A stretch of DNA of 64,000 nt from Haloplasma contractile (GTDB lineage Bacteria; Bacillota_I; Bacilli_A; Haloplasmatales; Haloplasmataceae): contig JAENYC010000001.1 in the NCBI GenBank assembly GCA_016841945.1, forward strand, positions 62,001 to 126,000. Reading direction: 5' to 3'. The position numbers and the translations under genes are program-made. Below the pieces are notes generated by a model. The model was given only the letters and a program-made list of their open reading frames with translations, had not been told where the DNA came from and searched no databases. Positions 8,364 through 18,215 of the stretch are shown piece after piece (the first letter of the stretch is position 1; the number at the start of each line of letters is the position of its first letter).

Positions 8364-9710
8364 TTATTGAACATCAAGTGCTGTTAATATACTTTCCTTA
8401 ATATCATCTGATGGTAAATAGGATTGATACTGGGTAATGATTTGACTTCCAACATCTTCAGATAATAAATTCATTTCATCTAAATCTATCTTTTCTAATA
8501 TCTTCATTGCAATATTTTGATAATTATTAACAGAATCATCCCATGATAAGTATAATTGTGTATCTATAAATTGTGGTGTTAAATCAGGTATCTTAATATC
8601 TAAATTGTATTGTTTTAATTGTATTATGTCTTTATCTAGAGTTTCTTTTGAAATAGTTTGTTTCATTTCTAACTCGGTAAACCATGTTATTTCTCCATAT
8701 GCATTTGAACAAATCAAATTATCGTTAAGATAAATTTCTGCTTTATTTGTATCATTATAAAATAATGCTTTATTCCAACCATCTATTTGTAAGAGATTAT
8801 AAGTAAAAATATAATTAGAACCACTTCGCTTAATTGAAACAACTAGATCTTCGTCATTCGAAATAGTCACCGTATGTTTACGTGTATCAAATCTAATTCT
8901 ATTATCTGTTGGATGATTAAAGGATACTGTTATACGACCTGATGAATAACCTAACCGTTCATTTGATTGAAAAAATATTAAACTAAAAGATTTTAGTTCA
9001 TTATTTGAAATATCTGTCACAAGAATATGTGAGTTTTCTAAAAAATCTTCTATATAATAATGAACTTCAGTATCTGTTTGTTTTTCAATCCCTCTATTTA
9101 TCACAATCTCATCATCTTCATTCAATAAGACTTTAATTGTTTCTATACTGTACCCAATAAAACCATTATTATAATAATTTAATGGATAGGCAAATGTGAC
9201 AATAATTCCATTTCTAATGTGTTCTAAGGTATAATGTCTGTTTATAAAGTAAGAAAATTGATTTTTATCCTCTTCAGTTAATAAATTTTCTAACAAATAA
9301 ACTTAATCAAACTGAAAATCTTCATTTGTTTCTAAAACAGCTTTTGATATGGCTAACATATCTCTATTCATATCAATCCATTCATTATCATAGTGAATGC
9401 CAATGCGTGATGATGGCAGTAATTCATCTCTTTCATAGATTTCATAATTATTATTGCTTAAAAATACTGCATTGTTTTGATTATTCATTTCACTTGAATG
9501 ACCTTGTAAACTATCTAACTTATTTATCAACTCATTAATGATTATGATGGCACCATCTCGATTATTTAATGTTTCTCTTTCTGTTGTTGTGGTAATTTCA
9601 TTATCTTGATTTGTTGTTGTGCTCAGTTCATCTAAATATTCACATCCAAATAGTAAAGAATTAGACATAATCGTTATAAGTAATATTAGTATTTTTCTCA
9701 TATCATTCAT
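8364..9710 (-). pseudogene. Lipoprotein gene split by an in-frame TAA
   Basis: The first part (9303-9710) encodes ~135 residues with a lipoprotein signal (MRKILILLITIM, then lipobox LLFGC with Cys ~22) and a Thr-rich linker. It ends with NEDFQFD and TAA at 9303-9305. The very next codons in the same frame read VYLLENLLTEEDKNQF and stay open for over 300 codons to 8364. The downstream part has no ATG, only TTG at 9296, and no RBS. So this looks like one ~449-residue surface lipoprotein with a single nonsense mutation. The second half is rich in beta-like segments and has no family I recognise. It lies downstream of lspA, which would process it. Readthrough or a sequencing error remain possible. 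Confidence 0.7.
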
Positions 9711-9770
9711 CAATCAGTTAGTTAGTTAAAAAAAGTATAACTTAACACTTATTGATTGTTAAATTTATCC

Positions 9771-9801
9771 AATAAAAAATGGTAACTTTAATTGTTACCA
9801 T
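9771..9801 (-). terminator. Intrinsic terminator of lspA
   Basis: Stem ATGGTAAC ... GTTACCAT (9779-9786 and 9794-9801) with a 7-nt loop. The minus-strand tail is TTTTTATT. It overlaps the lspA stop codon. Confidence 0.85.
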
Positions 9802-10303
9802 TATTTTCACTATTTTCTAATTTTGTTTTATATATTTCATATAATATCAATGCGATAGCGCCAAAGGTAATAGACATGTCAGCAACATTTAATACCCCGG
9901 TTCTTAAATTTCCAATTCCAAAATTTAAGAAGTCTGTTACTTTACCATCATTAAAGATTCTATCTTGAATATTAGCCAACCCACCTGCAATTATTGTTAC
10001 GATGATAATAACACTAATTTTATCCTTTTCCATAAATATACAATATAATAAACCTAATAAACAAACAACTAATGGAAATATGATAAATAATGTTAATTTT
10101 AAAAATTCAGGAAATTCTGAACCTGCTCCTAAAAATGCTCCTTTATTTTCCATAAAAGTTAATACAACTGTATCCCATAAGAATCTATAATCTCTATTAT
10201 CTTTTAAATACTCAATTGCGAGTAATTTTGTAATCCGGTCTAAAAAATAATTGATAAAAAAAACACTAAATACTAATATGAGTTTATTTTTGTACTTCAT
10301 CAT
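9788..10303 (-). CDS. lspA: Lipoprotein signal peptidase (SPase II)
   Basis: A 171-aa membrane aspartyl protease that cleaves prolipoprotein signal peptides ahead of the lipidated cysteine. It has four hydrophobic segments and the family blocks: DRITKLLA near the N-terminus, NKGAFLGAG, GGLANIQDRI with the first catalytic Asp, and VLNVADM with the second. The usual GN of the GN-x2-DR motif is LAN here but the Asp-Arg is kept. Length is normal (~150-170). The start is one of two tandem ATGs (10303 or 10300) after AGGAAAAGG. It is monocistronic with its own terminator. Confidence 0.93.
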   Translation of the reverse strand: MMKYKNKLILVFSVFFINYFLDRITKLLAIEYLKDNRDYRFLWDTVVLTFMENKGAFLGAGSEFPEFLKLTLFIIFPLVVCLLGLLYCIFMEKDKISVIIIVTIIAGGLANIQDRIFNDGKVTDFLNFGIGNLRTGVLNVADMSITFGAIALILYEIYKTKLENSENNGNN

Positions 10304-10392
10304 AACCTTTTCCTTTCTTTTTTAATATTTTACCACTTTATAATATCATAAATAGACTAAAATTTAAATTTTTTTATTTTATTTTTTATTTC

Positions 10393-10425
10393 TTACCCTT
10401 ATTTGGTAACAATAGATCTTATAAT
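10393..10425 (+). promoter_or_regulatory. Putative promoter with TTACC-N7-GGTAA dyad
   Basis: TATAAT lies at 10420-10425 and an inverted repeat TTACC-N7-GGTAA at 10393-10409 sits where the -35 should be. The -35 itself is poor, which suggests an activator or an alternative sigma factor. The 12-mer ATTTGGTAACAA (10401-10412) recurs upstream of the gene at 59430. Confidence 0.4.
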
Positions 10426-10448
10426 TAAATCATAAGGGGGAAAAAATA

Positions 10449-10673
10449 ATGGAAAAAATGAAAGAAAATCATTTAATTAATGAGTTCATCTTATTCTTTG
10501 CTGGTTTATCAGAACGTGATTTTCAGTATTATTTAGAATTTTTCATTCAAAACAAAGTTCATGTAGAAATCGCTGATATTATCGATCATTATAAACGCTT
10601 GGATCAAAAATATGATTTACTCGCAACAAAAGCTTTCTTAAAAGCATTAGAATTAAGGGAATTATATATTTAG
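10449..10673 (+). CDS. Small conserved-looking protein of unknown function
   Basis: A 74-aa soluble protein, mostly helical, with a mixed charge pattern (ERDFQYYLEFFIQNK, then EIADIIDHYKRLDQKYD). No family is recognised. It has a good RBS (AAGGGGG ahead of ATG) and its own terminator directly after the stop. The promoter region carries a dyad (10393-10409). The full gene architecture supports a real short gene. It is not in an operon with the next gene, because the terminator separates them. Confidence 0.75.
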   Translation: MEKMKENHLINEFILFFAGLSERDFQYYLEFFIQNKVHVEIADIIDHYKRLDQKYDLLATKAFLKALELRELYI

Positions 10674-10675
10674 AT

Positions 10676-10702
10676 AAAAAAGCACTTGCGTGCTTTTTTA
10701 CA
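10676..10702 (+). terminator. Intrinsic terminator after the 74-aa gene
   Basis: AAAAAGCAC-TTGC-GTGCTTTTTT: a 9-bp stem with a short loop and a run of T on the plus strand, immediately after the stop codon at 10673. Confidence 0.85.
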
Positions 10703-10763
10703 TTATCATTTGTATGTAATGGATAAAAATGGTAAAATAAAAGAAAAAACTGAGGTATATGAT

Positions 10764-11765
10764 ATGGAAGAATATGATTTAAGTCTAATTTTTAAAAAGA
10801 AATTTATATCAAAGGGTTTAAAATCTTTACTCAATCAGGTTCTAAAAGATGATTTAGAAATTGGGATTTCGGTGATGACGGGATATCACTATGATATGAC
10901 AAAAGATAATTTAATTCATTTTTATATAGAAAATTATGAAGAGTTACTAGACTTTGTTTTAACATCATTTCATAGTGATATACATGATTTAATTCAATTA
11001 ATGATTGAGAATAATGGTGAACTTGAATTCACTAATATGGACCCTCGCTTTGCGATTTTATTAAAGATGTATTTTATCGCTTTTCCAGTTGTTAAAAATG
11101 GTAAAAATACACTTGTTATGGCAAATGAAGTTTATACGTTTTTAAAAGAATATAATGATAAAAAGATTGAAAATCAAATTAAACTCAATGATTTAGTCAT
11201 TGATTATACAAGAGGATTAATATCATGTTATGGTTCTTTTGAGATAGATATTATCTTTGATTATATAAAAGAATATGAAAACCTAGACCTTAAAATAGAA
11301 GACTATTTCCTATTATTAAATAATGATAGTTTATTATCAGGATATGATTTTAAAAATGAAATAATTTATAGTTATCAAATTGAAGAAATCAATCATTTTC
11401 ATGAAACGAGGAGAAAATATAAACAATTACACTACTATCATCTCACAAAAGAACAAATATTAAATGGTTATGAGTATACTGAAGTAGAAGAAGATATCCT
11501 TGATTTTTTTGAAAATGAACTTGATATGCCAACTGAAATGGCACAACAAGGATTATATATTTTACTTGACGCCATTCAAATAGAGCTACCTTTTGAAGAA
11601 ATAAAAAAAATGCTGAAACAATTTTATATCAATGCTTATGAACATAAAAAATTAGAAAAAATAGTTGAAAAACTTTATTATTGTACGAGATTATGGTCCT
11701 TAAAAGGTCATACTAAGTATGAAGTAGAAGCCCCTAAAATGATTAAATTTCCGAAAATGAGATAA
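10764..11765 (+). CDS. Hypothetical protein, 333 aa
   Basis: An acidic cytoplasmic protein with no membrane segment or motif I recognise. The open frame extends back to a TTG at 10686, but that lies inside the terminator of the previous gene. I choose ATG at 10764 because GAGGT lies seven bases upstream. A weak promoter (TTGTAT, 17 nt, TAAAAT) can be read just upstream. Aromatic residues are common, and the C-terminus is basic (EAPKMIKFPKMR). It precedes the proS T-box leader but is separated from it by that leader's own promoter. Function unknown. Confidence 0.7.
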   Translation: MEEYDLSLIFKKKFISKGLKSLLNQVLKDDLEIGISVMTGYHYDMTKDNLIHFYIENYEELLDFVLTSFHSDIHDLIQLMIENNGELEFTNMDPRFAILLKMYFIAFPVVKNGKNTLVMANEVYTFLKEYNDKKIENQIKLNDLVIDYTRGLISCYGSFEIDIIFDYIKEYENLDLKIEDYFLLLNNDSLLSGYDFKNEIIYSYQIEEINHFHETRRKYKQLHYYHLTKEQILNGYEYTEVEEDILDFFENELDMPTEMAQQGLYILLDAIQIELPFEEIKKMLKQFYINAYEHKKLEKIVEKLYYCTRLWSLKGHTKYEVEAPKMIKFPKMR

Positions 11766-11772
11766 ATTAGAC

Positions 11773-12046
11773 TTGACAAAAAATACTTTTTCATATAGGA
11801 TAATAAAAAATAACGAACAATGATAAGGAATAGTATGTCACACCACTTTTTATAGAGAAGGAATGGTTGGTGAAAGTTCCTAAAAAGTGATGACAGAACC
11901 AGCCTTTGAGTACTGTACTGAAATATTTAGTAGGCTACAGCGGTTCATTCCGTTAACAATTTAAGAGGTATAAAATATTATATTTTATACAATTTGGGTG
12001 GTACCGCGACGATTTCGTCCCTTGCTTTTTAGCAGGGGACTTTTTT
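11773..12046 (+). promoter_or_regulatory. Proline T-box leader of proS
   Basis: A -35 TTGACA lies at 11773-11778; the -10 is less clear (TAGGAT or GATAAT). A T-box leader follows: Stem I with GAGAAGGAATGGTTGGTGAAAG, the T-box motif GGGTGGTACCGCG near 11996-12008, and a terminator GTCCCTTGC-loop-GCAGGGGAC with T6 (12017-12046). By alignment with the tyrosine T-boxes of this window the specifier is CCA (Pro) at 11899-11901, followed by one base and then CCTT that pairs with AAGG. Uncharged tRNA-Pro should stabilise the antiterminator and switch on proS. Confidence 0.93.
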
Positions 12047-12067
12047 AATCTTAAAGGAGGAAAAAAT

Positions 12068-13471
12068 ATGGAACAAATCACAAAAATGGAAGAAGATTTT
12101 GCGAAATGGTATACAGATGTGGTATTAAAATCAGAACTCGTAGATTATTCAAGTGTAAAAGGTTGTATGATCATAAGACCTTATGGATATGCTATATGGG
12201 AAAATATTAAGAAAGTACTTGATAATAAACTAAAAGATACAGATCATGAAAACATGTACATGCCACTTTTTATTCCTGAATCGCTTTTTCAAAAAGAAAA
12301 GGATCATATTGAGGGATTTGCACCTGAGGTTGCGGTTGTCACAAAAGGTGGGAATGAAGATTTAACAGAAGATTTAATTGTTAGACCAACATCAGAAACA
12401 CTTTTTTGTGAACATTTCGCAAAAATAATTGAAACCTATCAGGATCTACCTAAAAAATATAATCAATGGTGTTCTGTTGTTAGATGGGAAAAAACCACAC
12501 GTCCTTTTTTACGCACCACTGAATTTTTATGGCAGGAAGGTCATACGGTTCATGAAAAAAAAGAAGAAGCCATAGATGAGGCACAGTTAATGCTTGATAT
12601 GTATGAAGAAGTATTAGAAAAGTATCTTGCGATTCCTGTTATCAAGGGACAAAAAACTGAAAAAGAAAAATTTGCGGGCGCTAAGGCCACTTATACAATT
12701 GAAAGTTTAATGCATGATAAAAAAGCTTTACAATGCGGTACAACGCATTTCTTTGGAAATAATTTTTCTAAACCATTTGATATCACATATACAAATAAAG
12801 AAGGCAAAAAAGATTATGTGTATCAAACTTCTTTTGGCATGACAACTCGATTAATCGGAGCTTTAATCATGGTACACGGTGATAATCATGGCTTAGTCAT
12901 TCCACCAAGGATAGCACCAACACAGATTATCATTGTCCCTATTCATCAACATCAAGATGGTGTTTTAGACAAAGCAAAGGAAATTGAAGATTCTTTAAAA
13001 GATTTCAATATAAAAACAGATAGTCGTAATAAAAGACCAGGATGGAAATACCATGAACATGAAATGCGAGGCATTCCTTTAAGAATTGAAATAGGACCAA
13101 GAGATATCAAAAATCAAACAGTTGTCCTTGTAAGACGAGATACTTTAGAAAAACAAATCGTTTCTATCAATCAACTCAATGAAAGAGTGAAAAAAATCTT
13201 AAATGATATCCAAGAAAACCTTTATCAAAAAGCACACCGTTTTATCAAAGACAGTACATCCGTTGCCTACAAAATGGAAGACTTAAAAAAGATTGATAAT
13301 GGTTTTATAAAAGCGATGTGGTGTGGTGACACCGCTTGTGAAGAAAAAATTAAATCTTTCTGTGCTCTAACAAGTCGCTGTATACCTTATCAACAAGAAA
13401 GTCTAAATAATACCTGTGTTTGTTGTGGTAAAAAAGCAAAAACAATGGTCTATTTTGGAAAAGCCTATTAG
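12068..13471 (+). CDS. proS: Prolyl-tRNA synthetase, archaeal/eukaryotic type
   Basis: A 467-aa class II aminoacyl-tRNA synthetase that charges tRNA-Pro. It is the short type lacking the bacterial editing insertion. Motif 2 region: [23 protein letters not shown]. Motif 3 region: [21 protein letters not shown]. The anticodon-binding domain follows (residues ~280-380). The C-terminal domain ends with a zinc-ligand set ([19 protein letters not shown]), typical of this type. RBS AAAGGAGG precedes ATG. It is controlled by the proline T-box upstream. Its end overlaps the convergent antiporter gene by 4 nt, with no terminator visible between them. Confidence 0.96.
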   Translation: MEQITKMEEDFAKWYTDVVLKSELVDYSSVKGCMIIRPYGYAIWENIKKVLDNKLKDTDHENMYMPLFIPESLFQKEKDHIEGFAPEVAVVTKGGNEDLTEDLIVRPTSETLFCEHFAKIIETYQDLPKKYNQWCSVVRWEKTTRPFLRTTEFLWQEGHTVHEKKEEAIDEAQLMLDMYEEVLEKYLAIPVIKGQKTEKEKFAGAKATYTIESLMHDKKALQCGTTHFFGNNFSKPFDITYTNKEGKKDYVYQTSFGMTTRLIGALIMVHGDNHGLVIPPRIAPTQIIIVPIHQHQDGVLDKAKEIEDSLKDFNIKTDSRNKRPGWKYHEHEMRGIPLRIEIGPRDIKNQTVVLVRRDTLEKQIVSINQLNERVKKILNDIQENLYQKAHRFIKDSTSVAYKMEDLKKIDNGFIKAMWCGDTACEEKIKSFCALTSRCIPYQQESLNNTCVCCGKKAKTMVYFGKAY

Positions 13472-14871
13472 AAGATAAAAAACAAGATAAAATATCCGAT
13501 TAATGATAAAACAAATGGTATTATCACATGTTTCAATTTATACTTTGAATAATCAACGATATCTAATTCCATAATCCTTGCCATCGCAATCGTATTCCCA
13601 CTAAGAGGAGATAGTAATCCACCTAAGGTACCACAAGCAAAGGTAATACCGATAAAAAGCGGTAAAGGCGTTTTAGTGAGCGTTGCGATGGAAAAACCAA
13701 TGGGCATTAATATTCCCCATACACCCCAAGAAGAACCGATAAAATAACCTAATAAAGAACCGGTGATAAAAAACATAGGCGCTAGTAAAAAACGAGGCAT
13801 AAAATTTAACGAAGAGGTGATAAAAATTGATAGACCTAGTTTTTCACTTGCTTCAGACAATGCCCAAACTAAAGCAAATATCACAATGGCAGACATTAAT
13901 TGATTACTCCCTTTAAAAAAATCATCAATTATTTTATCCAGTGGATATTTTTCAATCAACAATATTATAACGGTAATAATTAGCGCTAGGCATATCGCAA
14001 TAAACATCGACTTACCGATATTTGCATAAAAAAACGCTGTTAATAAATCATTTGTTTTTTGATACCCACTATACCAGGATAAGAATACGGTCAAAATAAT
14101 CGTTGTAAGAATAGGTATATAAAGATTGATAGGTCTTGATTCTAATTCTCTGCTGACATCAGGTATACAATCTTCATATACCTTTTTATCGTCTTCTTCC
14201 CTGACTTTTTCAACATGTTTAAATATTTTAGGATGTCCAAAAATAGTAAAAATGAGCCCTACAATAAGCATAAATATCGCAAACAAATTATAAGGAATAC
14301 TTTGAATAAATAATTGATAACCATTTCCTTTTAAATTAGCATTTTTTAAAGATAGATTAATGGTTGACACCATATAACCTATAAAAGCAGTAGCAACAGG
14401 CATCAGGGCAATGACTGGTAAAGCCGTTGCTTCAATTAAAAAACTAAGGCGTTCTTTTGTTGCATCCACTCTTTTTTGTAAGGCTTTGACAATCGGTGCA
14501 ACTGCCACAATTCTAAGGGTTGGAGTACTAAAAGTCCCAAATACAGTAAGCCAAATTAACCATAGCGTTTGTTTCCGGGTTTTAATGCGATGACTCGTCG
14601 ATTGTACAAATCCCTTTATACCACCGGATTCTTTGATTAAATTGATGATACCAGCAAAGATATAGATAAATCCAACCGACAATAAATTATTTCTTATCGC
14701 TAAATTGTTGATAATATAATCTACCGCTGTATTAAACCCACCTAATAAAGTTGGGTTTATTAAATAGGTTGAAAACAATAATCCAACGCCAAGACCAACA
14801 ATGACTTGTTTCGTCTTAATAGAAATCATGATAATCAAAATAAAAGGGATGATGGATTTCCAATAAAGCAT
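13468..14871 (-). CDS. NhaC-type Na+/H+ antiporter family protein
   Basis: A 467-aa polytopic membrane protein with about 11-12 hydrophobic segments. The NhaC-family features are [18 protein letters not shown] in the second half and [18 protein letters not shown] near the C-terminus, where NhaC proteins carry the ion site. Likely exchanges Na+ and H+, or an organic acid as in MleN, across the cell membrane. I start at ATG 14871, which has AGGAGAGAATAGT upstream. The longer frame to 14979 has no RBS and would overlap hemW and its terminator. It converges with proS, overlapping by 4 nt. Substrate is not certain. Confidence 0.8.
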   Translation of the reverse strand: MLYWKSIIPFILIIMISIKTKQVIVGLGVGLLFSTYLINPTLLGGFNTAVDYIINNLAIRNNLLSVGFIYIFAGIINLIKESGGIKGFVQSTSHRIKTRKQTLWLIWLTVFGTFSTPTLRIVAVAPIVKALQKRVDATKERLSFLIEATALPVIALMPVATAFIGYMVSTINLSLKNANLKGNGYQLFIQSIPYNLFAIFMLIVGLIFTIFGHPKIFKHVEKVREEDDKKVYEDCIPDVSRELESRPINLYIPILTTIILTVFLSWYSGYQKTNDLLTAFFYANIGKSMFIAICLALIITVIILLIEKYPLDKIIDDFFKGSNQLMSAIVIFALVWALSEASEKLGLSIFITSSLNFMPRFLLAPMFFITGSLLGYFIGSSWGVWGILMPIGFSIATLTKTPLPLFIGITFACGTLGGLLSPLSGNTIAMARIMELDIVDYSKYKLKHVIIPFVLSLIGYFILFFIF

Positions 14872-14940
14872 ACTATTCTCTCCTATTTGTTTACTACTTT
14901 TATTTTGACAACAATAACCTATAATAAACATAAAATGAAT

Positions 14941-14968
14941 AAAAAAAGTAACACAAAATGTGCTACTT
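14941..14968 (-). terminator. Intrinsic terminator of hemW
   Basis: On the minus strand AAGTAGCACA-TTT-TGTGTTACTT (14946-14968) forms a 10-bp stem followed by T7. The hemW stop codon lies in the stem. Confidence 0.85.
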
Positions 14969-16079
14969 AAATAAACCATTCAAATACTTCATTGCCATAA
15001 AATAAACCGGTGTCAGTTAATTTAATCCGATCACTTACTTTAATAAATCCTTTATCAATTAAATATTTAAATTCCTTTTTAAAATACGCTTCTATATCTA
15101 CACCGTATTTATTATTAATATCATCTATTAAAATACCATTAATTAAACGTAAACCCAATAATAAAGCTTCTTTTAACTTATCATCCTTTTTTATTAAGTC
15201 TCTTGTTTTGATAGGTTTCATATCCTTATTAAGTTTCTCTAGGTAATGATTCACTCTATCTTCGTTATAATACCGTATATTATCAATATAACCACTTGCA
15301 CCCATTCCAAAGCCATAATACTCTTTATTTTGCCAATACACTTGATTATGTTGAGATTGAAACCCTTCCTTTGAGAAATTACTTATTTCATAATGCTTAT
15401 AACCTAGTGCTTTTAATTCATCGAGAATATAGTGATACATACTCGCTTCTATCTCATTATCTAACAACTTGATTTTATTATCTTTAATCATTTTTTTTAA
15501 TACCGTTTTATCTTCTAATATTAAAGAATAATAGGATATATGAGGTACGTCTAATTGTTTAATGTGAGAAATGTCATTCCATACATCATCTAATTTTTGA
15601 TTCGGTATAGAAAACATTAAATCCATATTAATATTCTCTATACCATACTTTCTTAATAAATGAACGGCTTGATAAACCATTTCTTTTGTATGTTGTCTGT
15701 TTAATAAACTCAATAATGATTGATGAAAGGTTTGCACCCCAAGACTCACTCGATTTATCCCCATATTCTTAAACATTTTTACCTTTTCATCTGTCAGATG
15801 TTCAGGATTACACTCTATCGTAAATTCATAATTTTCATTGATTTTAAACAAATCAATGATTTTTTTTAATCTTATCAATTGATTTATATTTAATAATGAT
15901 GGTGTCCCACCACCAATATACAATGTATCTATCTTCTCTTTCACCTCATACATCATGACTTCTTTTTCAAGTGCATTAAGATATAAATCAATTTCATCTG
16001 ATTTTCCTACTCGTTTAGGAAAGTCACAGTAAAAACAAATTCGTTCACAAAAAGGAATATGAATATAAACAGATGTCAT
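14967..16079 (-). CDS. hemW: HemW-like radical SAM heme chaperone
   Basis: A 370-aa radical SAM protein. The N-terminal IHIPFCERICFYCDF holds the C-x3-C-x2-C cluster motif with the extra cysteine-free HemW/HemN spacing. YIGGGTPSLL (SAM-binding GGE-like motif) follows, and the C-terminal third is the HemN_C winged-helix region. HemW binds heme and is thought to deliver it to membrane targets; it is often mis-annotated as oxygen-independent coproporphyrinogen oxidase. Length matches HemW (~375-380), shorter than HemN. In Bacillus it precedes hrcA-dnaK, but not here. A terminator follows the stop. Confidence 0.93.
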   Translation of the reverse strand: MTSVYIHIPFCERICFYCDFPKRVGKSDEIDLYLNALEKEVMMYEVKEKIDTLYIGGGTPSLLNINQLIRLKKIIDLFKINENYEFTIECNPEHLTDEKVKMFKNMGINRVSLGVQTFHQSLLSLLNRQHTKEMVYQAVHLLRKYGIENINMDLMFSIPNQKLDDVWNDISHIKQLDVPHISYYSLILEDKTVLKKMIKDNKIKLLDNEIEASMYHYILDELKALGYKHYEISNFSKEGFQSQHNQVYWQNKEYYGFGMGASGYIDNIRYYNEDRVNHYLEKLNKDMKPIKTRDLIKKDDKLKEALLLGLRLINGILIDDINNKYGVDIEAYFKKEFKYLIDKGFIKVSDRIKLTDTGLFYGNEVFEWFI

Positions 16080-16250
16080 TATATCGCCTAATTTCTTTAG
16101 TATCTTTACATATTATACCATACATTCTTTAATATAAATTACTTTAATTCTTGTCACGTAGAAGACTAAAATATATACTTTTTATAATTTTACTCACTTT
16201 TTTAAAATTATATGTTAAAATATATATATATCTAAGTTATGGGAGGTTAT

Positions 16251-16691
16251 ATGAAAAAGATTAGAATTATTATTTTAACACTACTTATTTGTTTAATTGT
16301 GTTTCGATCACTTTTTATTAAAAAAGATGAGACTCTAGATATTAAGAGTCACAACTATTTTAAAACAACAGTTAGAGGAAGTTATTTAAATGATGTACTC
16401 ACTGATAAAATGTACAGTGATAGAGTGACACCAATATATATCAAAATTGTTCAAATTGATTCAGGAGTAGATATAAGATTGGCTGATGCCTCTAATATTA
16501 GAAAATCATATAGTTGTCCTTGGCGATGGTATGAAGAAGAAGGTGTATTTGAAGTATGTCCTGAAGCTCCTTATAATCGTGAGTTTGTTTTAGTTGCAAG
16601 ACAACCACTCTTCAAGTTAACCCCTACTACAATTGAAGGTTATTGGGCAGAAGATTATGATGAAAATATTGATTGGGGTGAATTTGATTGA
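16251..16691 (+). CDS. Membrane-anchored hypothetical, first gene of ABC cassette
   Basis: A 146-aa protein with an N-terminal signal anchor (IRIIILTLLICLIVFRSLFI) and an extracytoplasmic domain. The domain has a conserved-looking pair of cysteines around an aromatic cluster, SCPWRWYEEEGVFEVCPEAPYN, possibly a disulfide. It ends in an acidic tail (YDENIDWGEFD). ATG at 16251 is preceded by GGGAGG; the ATG at 16239 is part of that RBS region. The next gene starts inside its stop codon (TTGA overlap), so it belongs to the operon running to 20141. No family recognised. Confidence 0.75.
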   Translation: MKKIRIIILTLLICLIVFRSLFIKKDETLDIKSHNYFKTTVRGSYLNDVLTDKMYSDRVTPIYIKIVQIDSGVDIRLADASNIRKSYSCPWRWYEEEGVFEVCPEAPYNREFVLVARQPLFKLTPTTIEGYWAEDYDENIDWGEFD

Positions 16692-17452
16692 AGTTTAAAC
16701 TTTTCTTTAAATTAAATAAAAAATTTTTCATCATTCTTTTAATCAATATTTTCCTTAATATAATTAATCTTTTTTACATATTGTTGGAAAAAAATCAAAT
16801 AATAGAATACAATTCTGTCACAATATGGTACTTAATATTATCAAAAAACATTGGTGAAATTTTAATTCTAATTTTACCGATATTTATCATCATTGGTAGT
16901 TCTAACAATATAATTGAACACATTAATTCAAGATTTATTAGTCATATTCATATCCGTTTGTCTAAATTAAAGAATCTTTGTATTGAAATCATTAAGATAG
17001 GAATTTTTGGTGGTTTAATTGTATTTATCCCACAACTCATTATTTACTTACTATGTTTAATTTTCTTTGATCATCATCATGATGGAATTTTATCATTAAG
17101 TACTCGACTTGGCGTAGATAATAATTTTCAATTCATTCATATGAACTTAATTCAAATGTTTCTATATGGTGTTATGATTGCATTATTATCAACTTGTATA
17201 TCACTCATCATTAAACACAAATATTTCTATGTTTTAACCTCAATCTTTGTATACTATGCTTTCACTATTTTATTTTATATATCGATTGATGAAAAATTGT
17301 ATTTTGTAAATTTTTATTCACCTTTTAGTATCAATTACAACATTACATTTTCCTATTATATCAACATTATGTTAATCACAATATTCATTCTCATCTTTTC
17401 AATTATTTATCTGTTTATTGAGAAGTTTGTAGAGGATGAACTATATGCATAG
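16688..17452 (+). CDS. Six-TM permease-like protein of ABC cassette
   Basis: A 254-aa integral membrane protein with about six hydrophobic segments, resembling ABC-2-type permease subunits in size and layout, although no clear family motif is visible. The start is TTG at 16688, overlapping the TGA stop of the preceding gene and preceded by GGGGTGA. A His-rich loop (FFDHHHDGIL) lies between middle segments. It overlaps the next gene by 8 nt. Probably one half of the transmembrane channel served by the ATPase at 18202. Confidence 0.72.
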   Translation: MKFKLFFKLNKKFFIILLINIFLNIINLFYILLEKNQIIEYNSVTIWYLILSKNIGEILILILPIFIIIGSSNNIIEHINSRFISHIHIRLSKLKNLCIEIIKIGIFGGLIVFIPQLIIYLLCLIFFDHHHDGILSLSTRLGVDNNFQFIHMNLIQMFLYGVMIALLSTCISLIIKHKYFYVLTSIFVYYAFTILFYISIDEKLYFVNFYSPFSINYNITFSYYINIMLITIFILIFSIIYLFIEKFVEDELYA

Positions 17453-18215
17453 ATTTTATCTTATTAAAACTCGTAGGATATTAATATCCTATCTCATATA
17501 CATTTTGATATGTACTTTATTTTTAAGTTTAAATAATGTTTCATCCTTATATACGCTTTATTTTTCACTTATGTTAATTGAGAGTAATTATACAAGTATC
17601 TTCTTATATTTATATTTGCCTTTTTTATTGTATTTTTACTATCTCCTAAATTGTAGAAACAAACAATTTACAATGCTATACACCATCAGATTTAAAACAA
17701 TTGAGATGTATTTGGTTGATAAATTTAAAACAGTTCTTTCAGTTAGTGTTATGTTAACCATGGGCTTTATTATTTCATCTTTTCTTCTATGGATACGGTA
17801 TCAACAAAATATTATAGTAGATACATCTTATGATATGGTTAAAACATCCATATTTAAAATCATTTTAATATTGATGTATACGATATTACTCATCTTAACT
17901 GTAGAATGTCTACATCTCATCATAAAAGATTTATATTTATGTATTACTATTTTTATCTTTTTTATCTATTTTCTTTACTTAATATATAGTTTAGGAATTT
18001 ATGATAAATTATTAGAGCTTATTTTTGGAGAAAGTGTTTTTCGTACATATAATTTTCTATTATTTGATATTTTCAACTCACAATTTATAAATAACGGTAT
18101 CTTAGATGATTTTATCATCCTCTGTATTTATCTCAGTCTATTTATTTTCTTATTTTTTAAATTAAGTATCAAGCAATTTTATATTGTTTTGGAGGTTATT
18201 AATGAAAATTATTAA
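17445..18215 (+). CDS. Second permease-like protein of ABC cassette
   Basis: A 256-aa polytopic membrane protein with about six hydrophobic helices, similar in plan to its upstream neighbour but with little visible identity. ATG at 17445 has AGAGG nine bases upstream and is preferred over 17436. The gene overlaps the preceding gene by 8 nt and the following ATPase by 14 nt. The tight coupling argues that the two permeases and the ATPase are made together as one transporter. Confidence 0.7.
   Translation: MHRFYLIKTRRILISYLIYILICTLFLSLNNVSSLYTLYFSLMLIESNYTSIFLYLYLPFLLYFYYLLNCRNKQFTMLYTIRFKTIEMYLVDKFKTVLSVSVMLTMGFIISSFLLWIRYQQNIIVDTSYDMVKTSIFKIILILMYTILLILTVECLHLIIKDLYLCITIFIFFIYFLYLIYSLGIYDKLLELIFGESVFRTYNFLLFDIFNSQFINNGILDDFIILCIYLSLFIFLFFKLSIKQFYIVLEVINENY

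Noticed and set aside
9294-9302. TTG 9296 as a true start of a separate 310-aa gene
   Set aside because: No RBS and exact frame continuity with the lipoprotein across one TAA; a split gene is simpler.
10686-10763. Upstream TTG start for the 333-aa protein
   Set aside because: It lies in the terminator hairpin of the preceding gene; ATG 10764 has GAGGT at good spacing.
14872-14979. N-terminal extension of the NhaC-like protein
   Set aside because: No RBS, it spans the hemW terminator and overlaps hemW; ATG 14871 has AGGAGAG.
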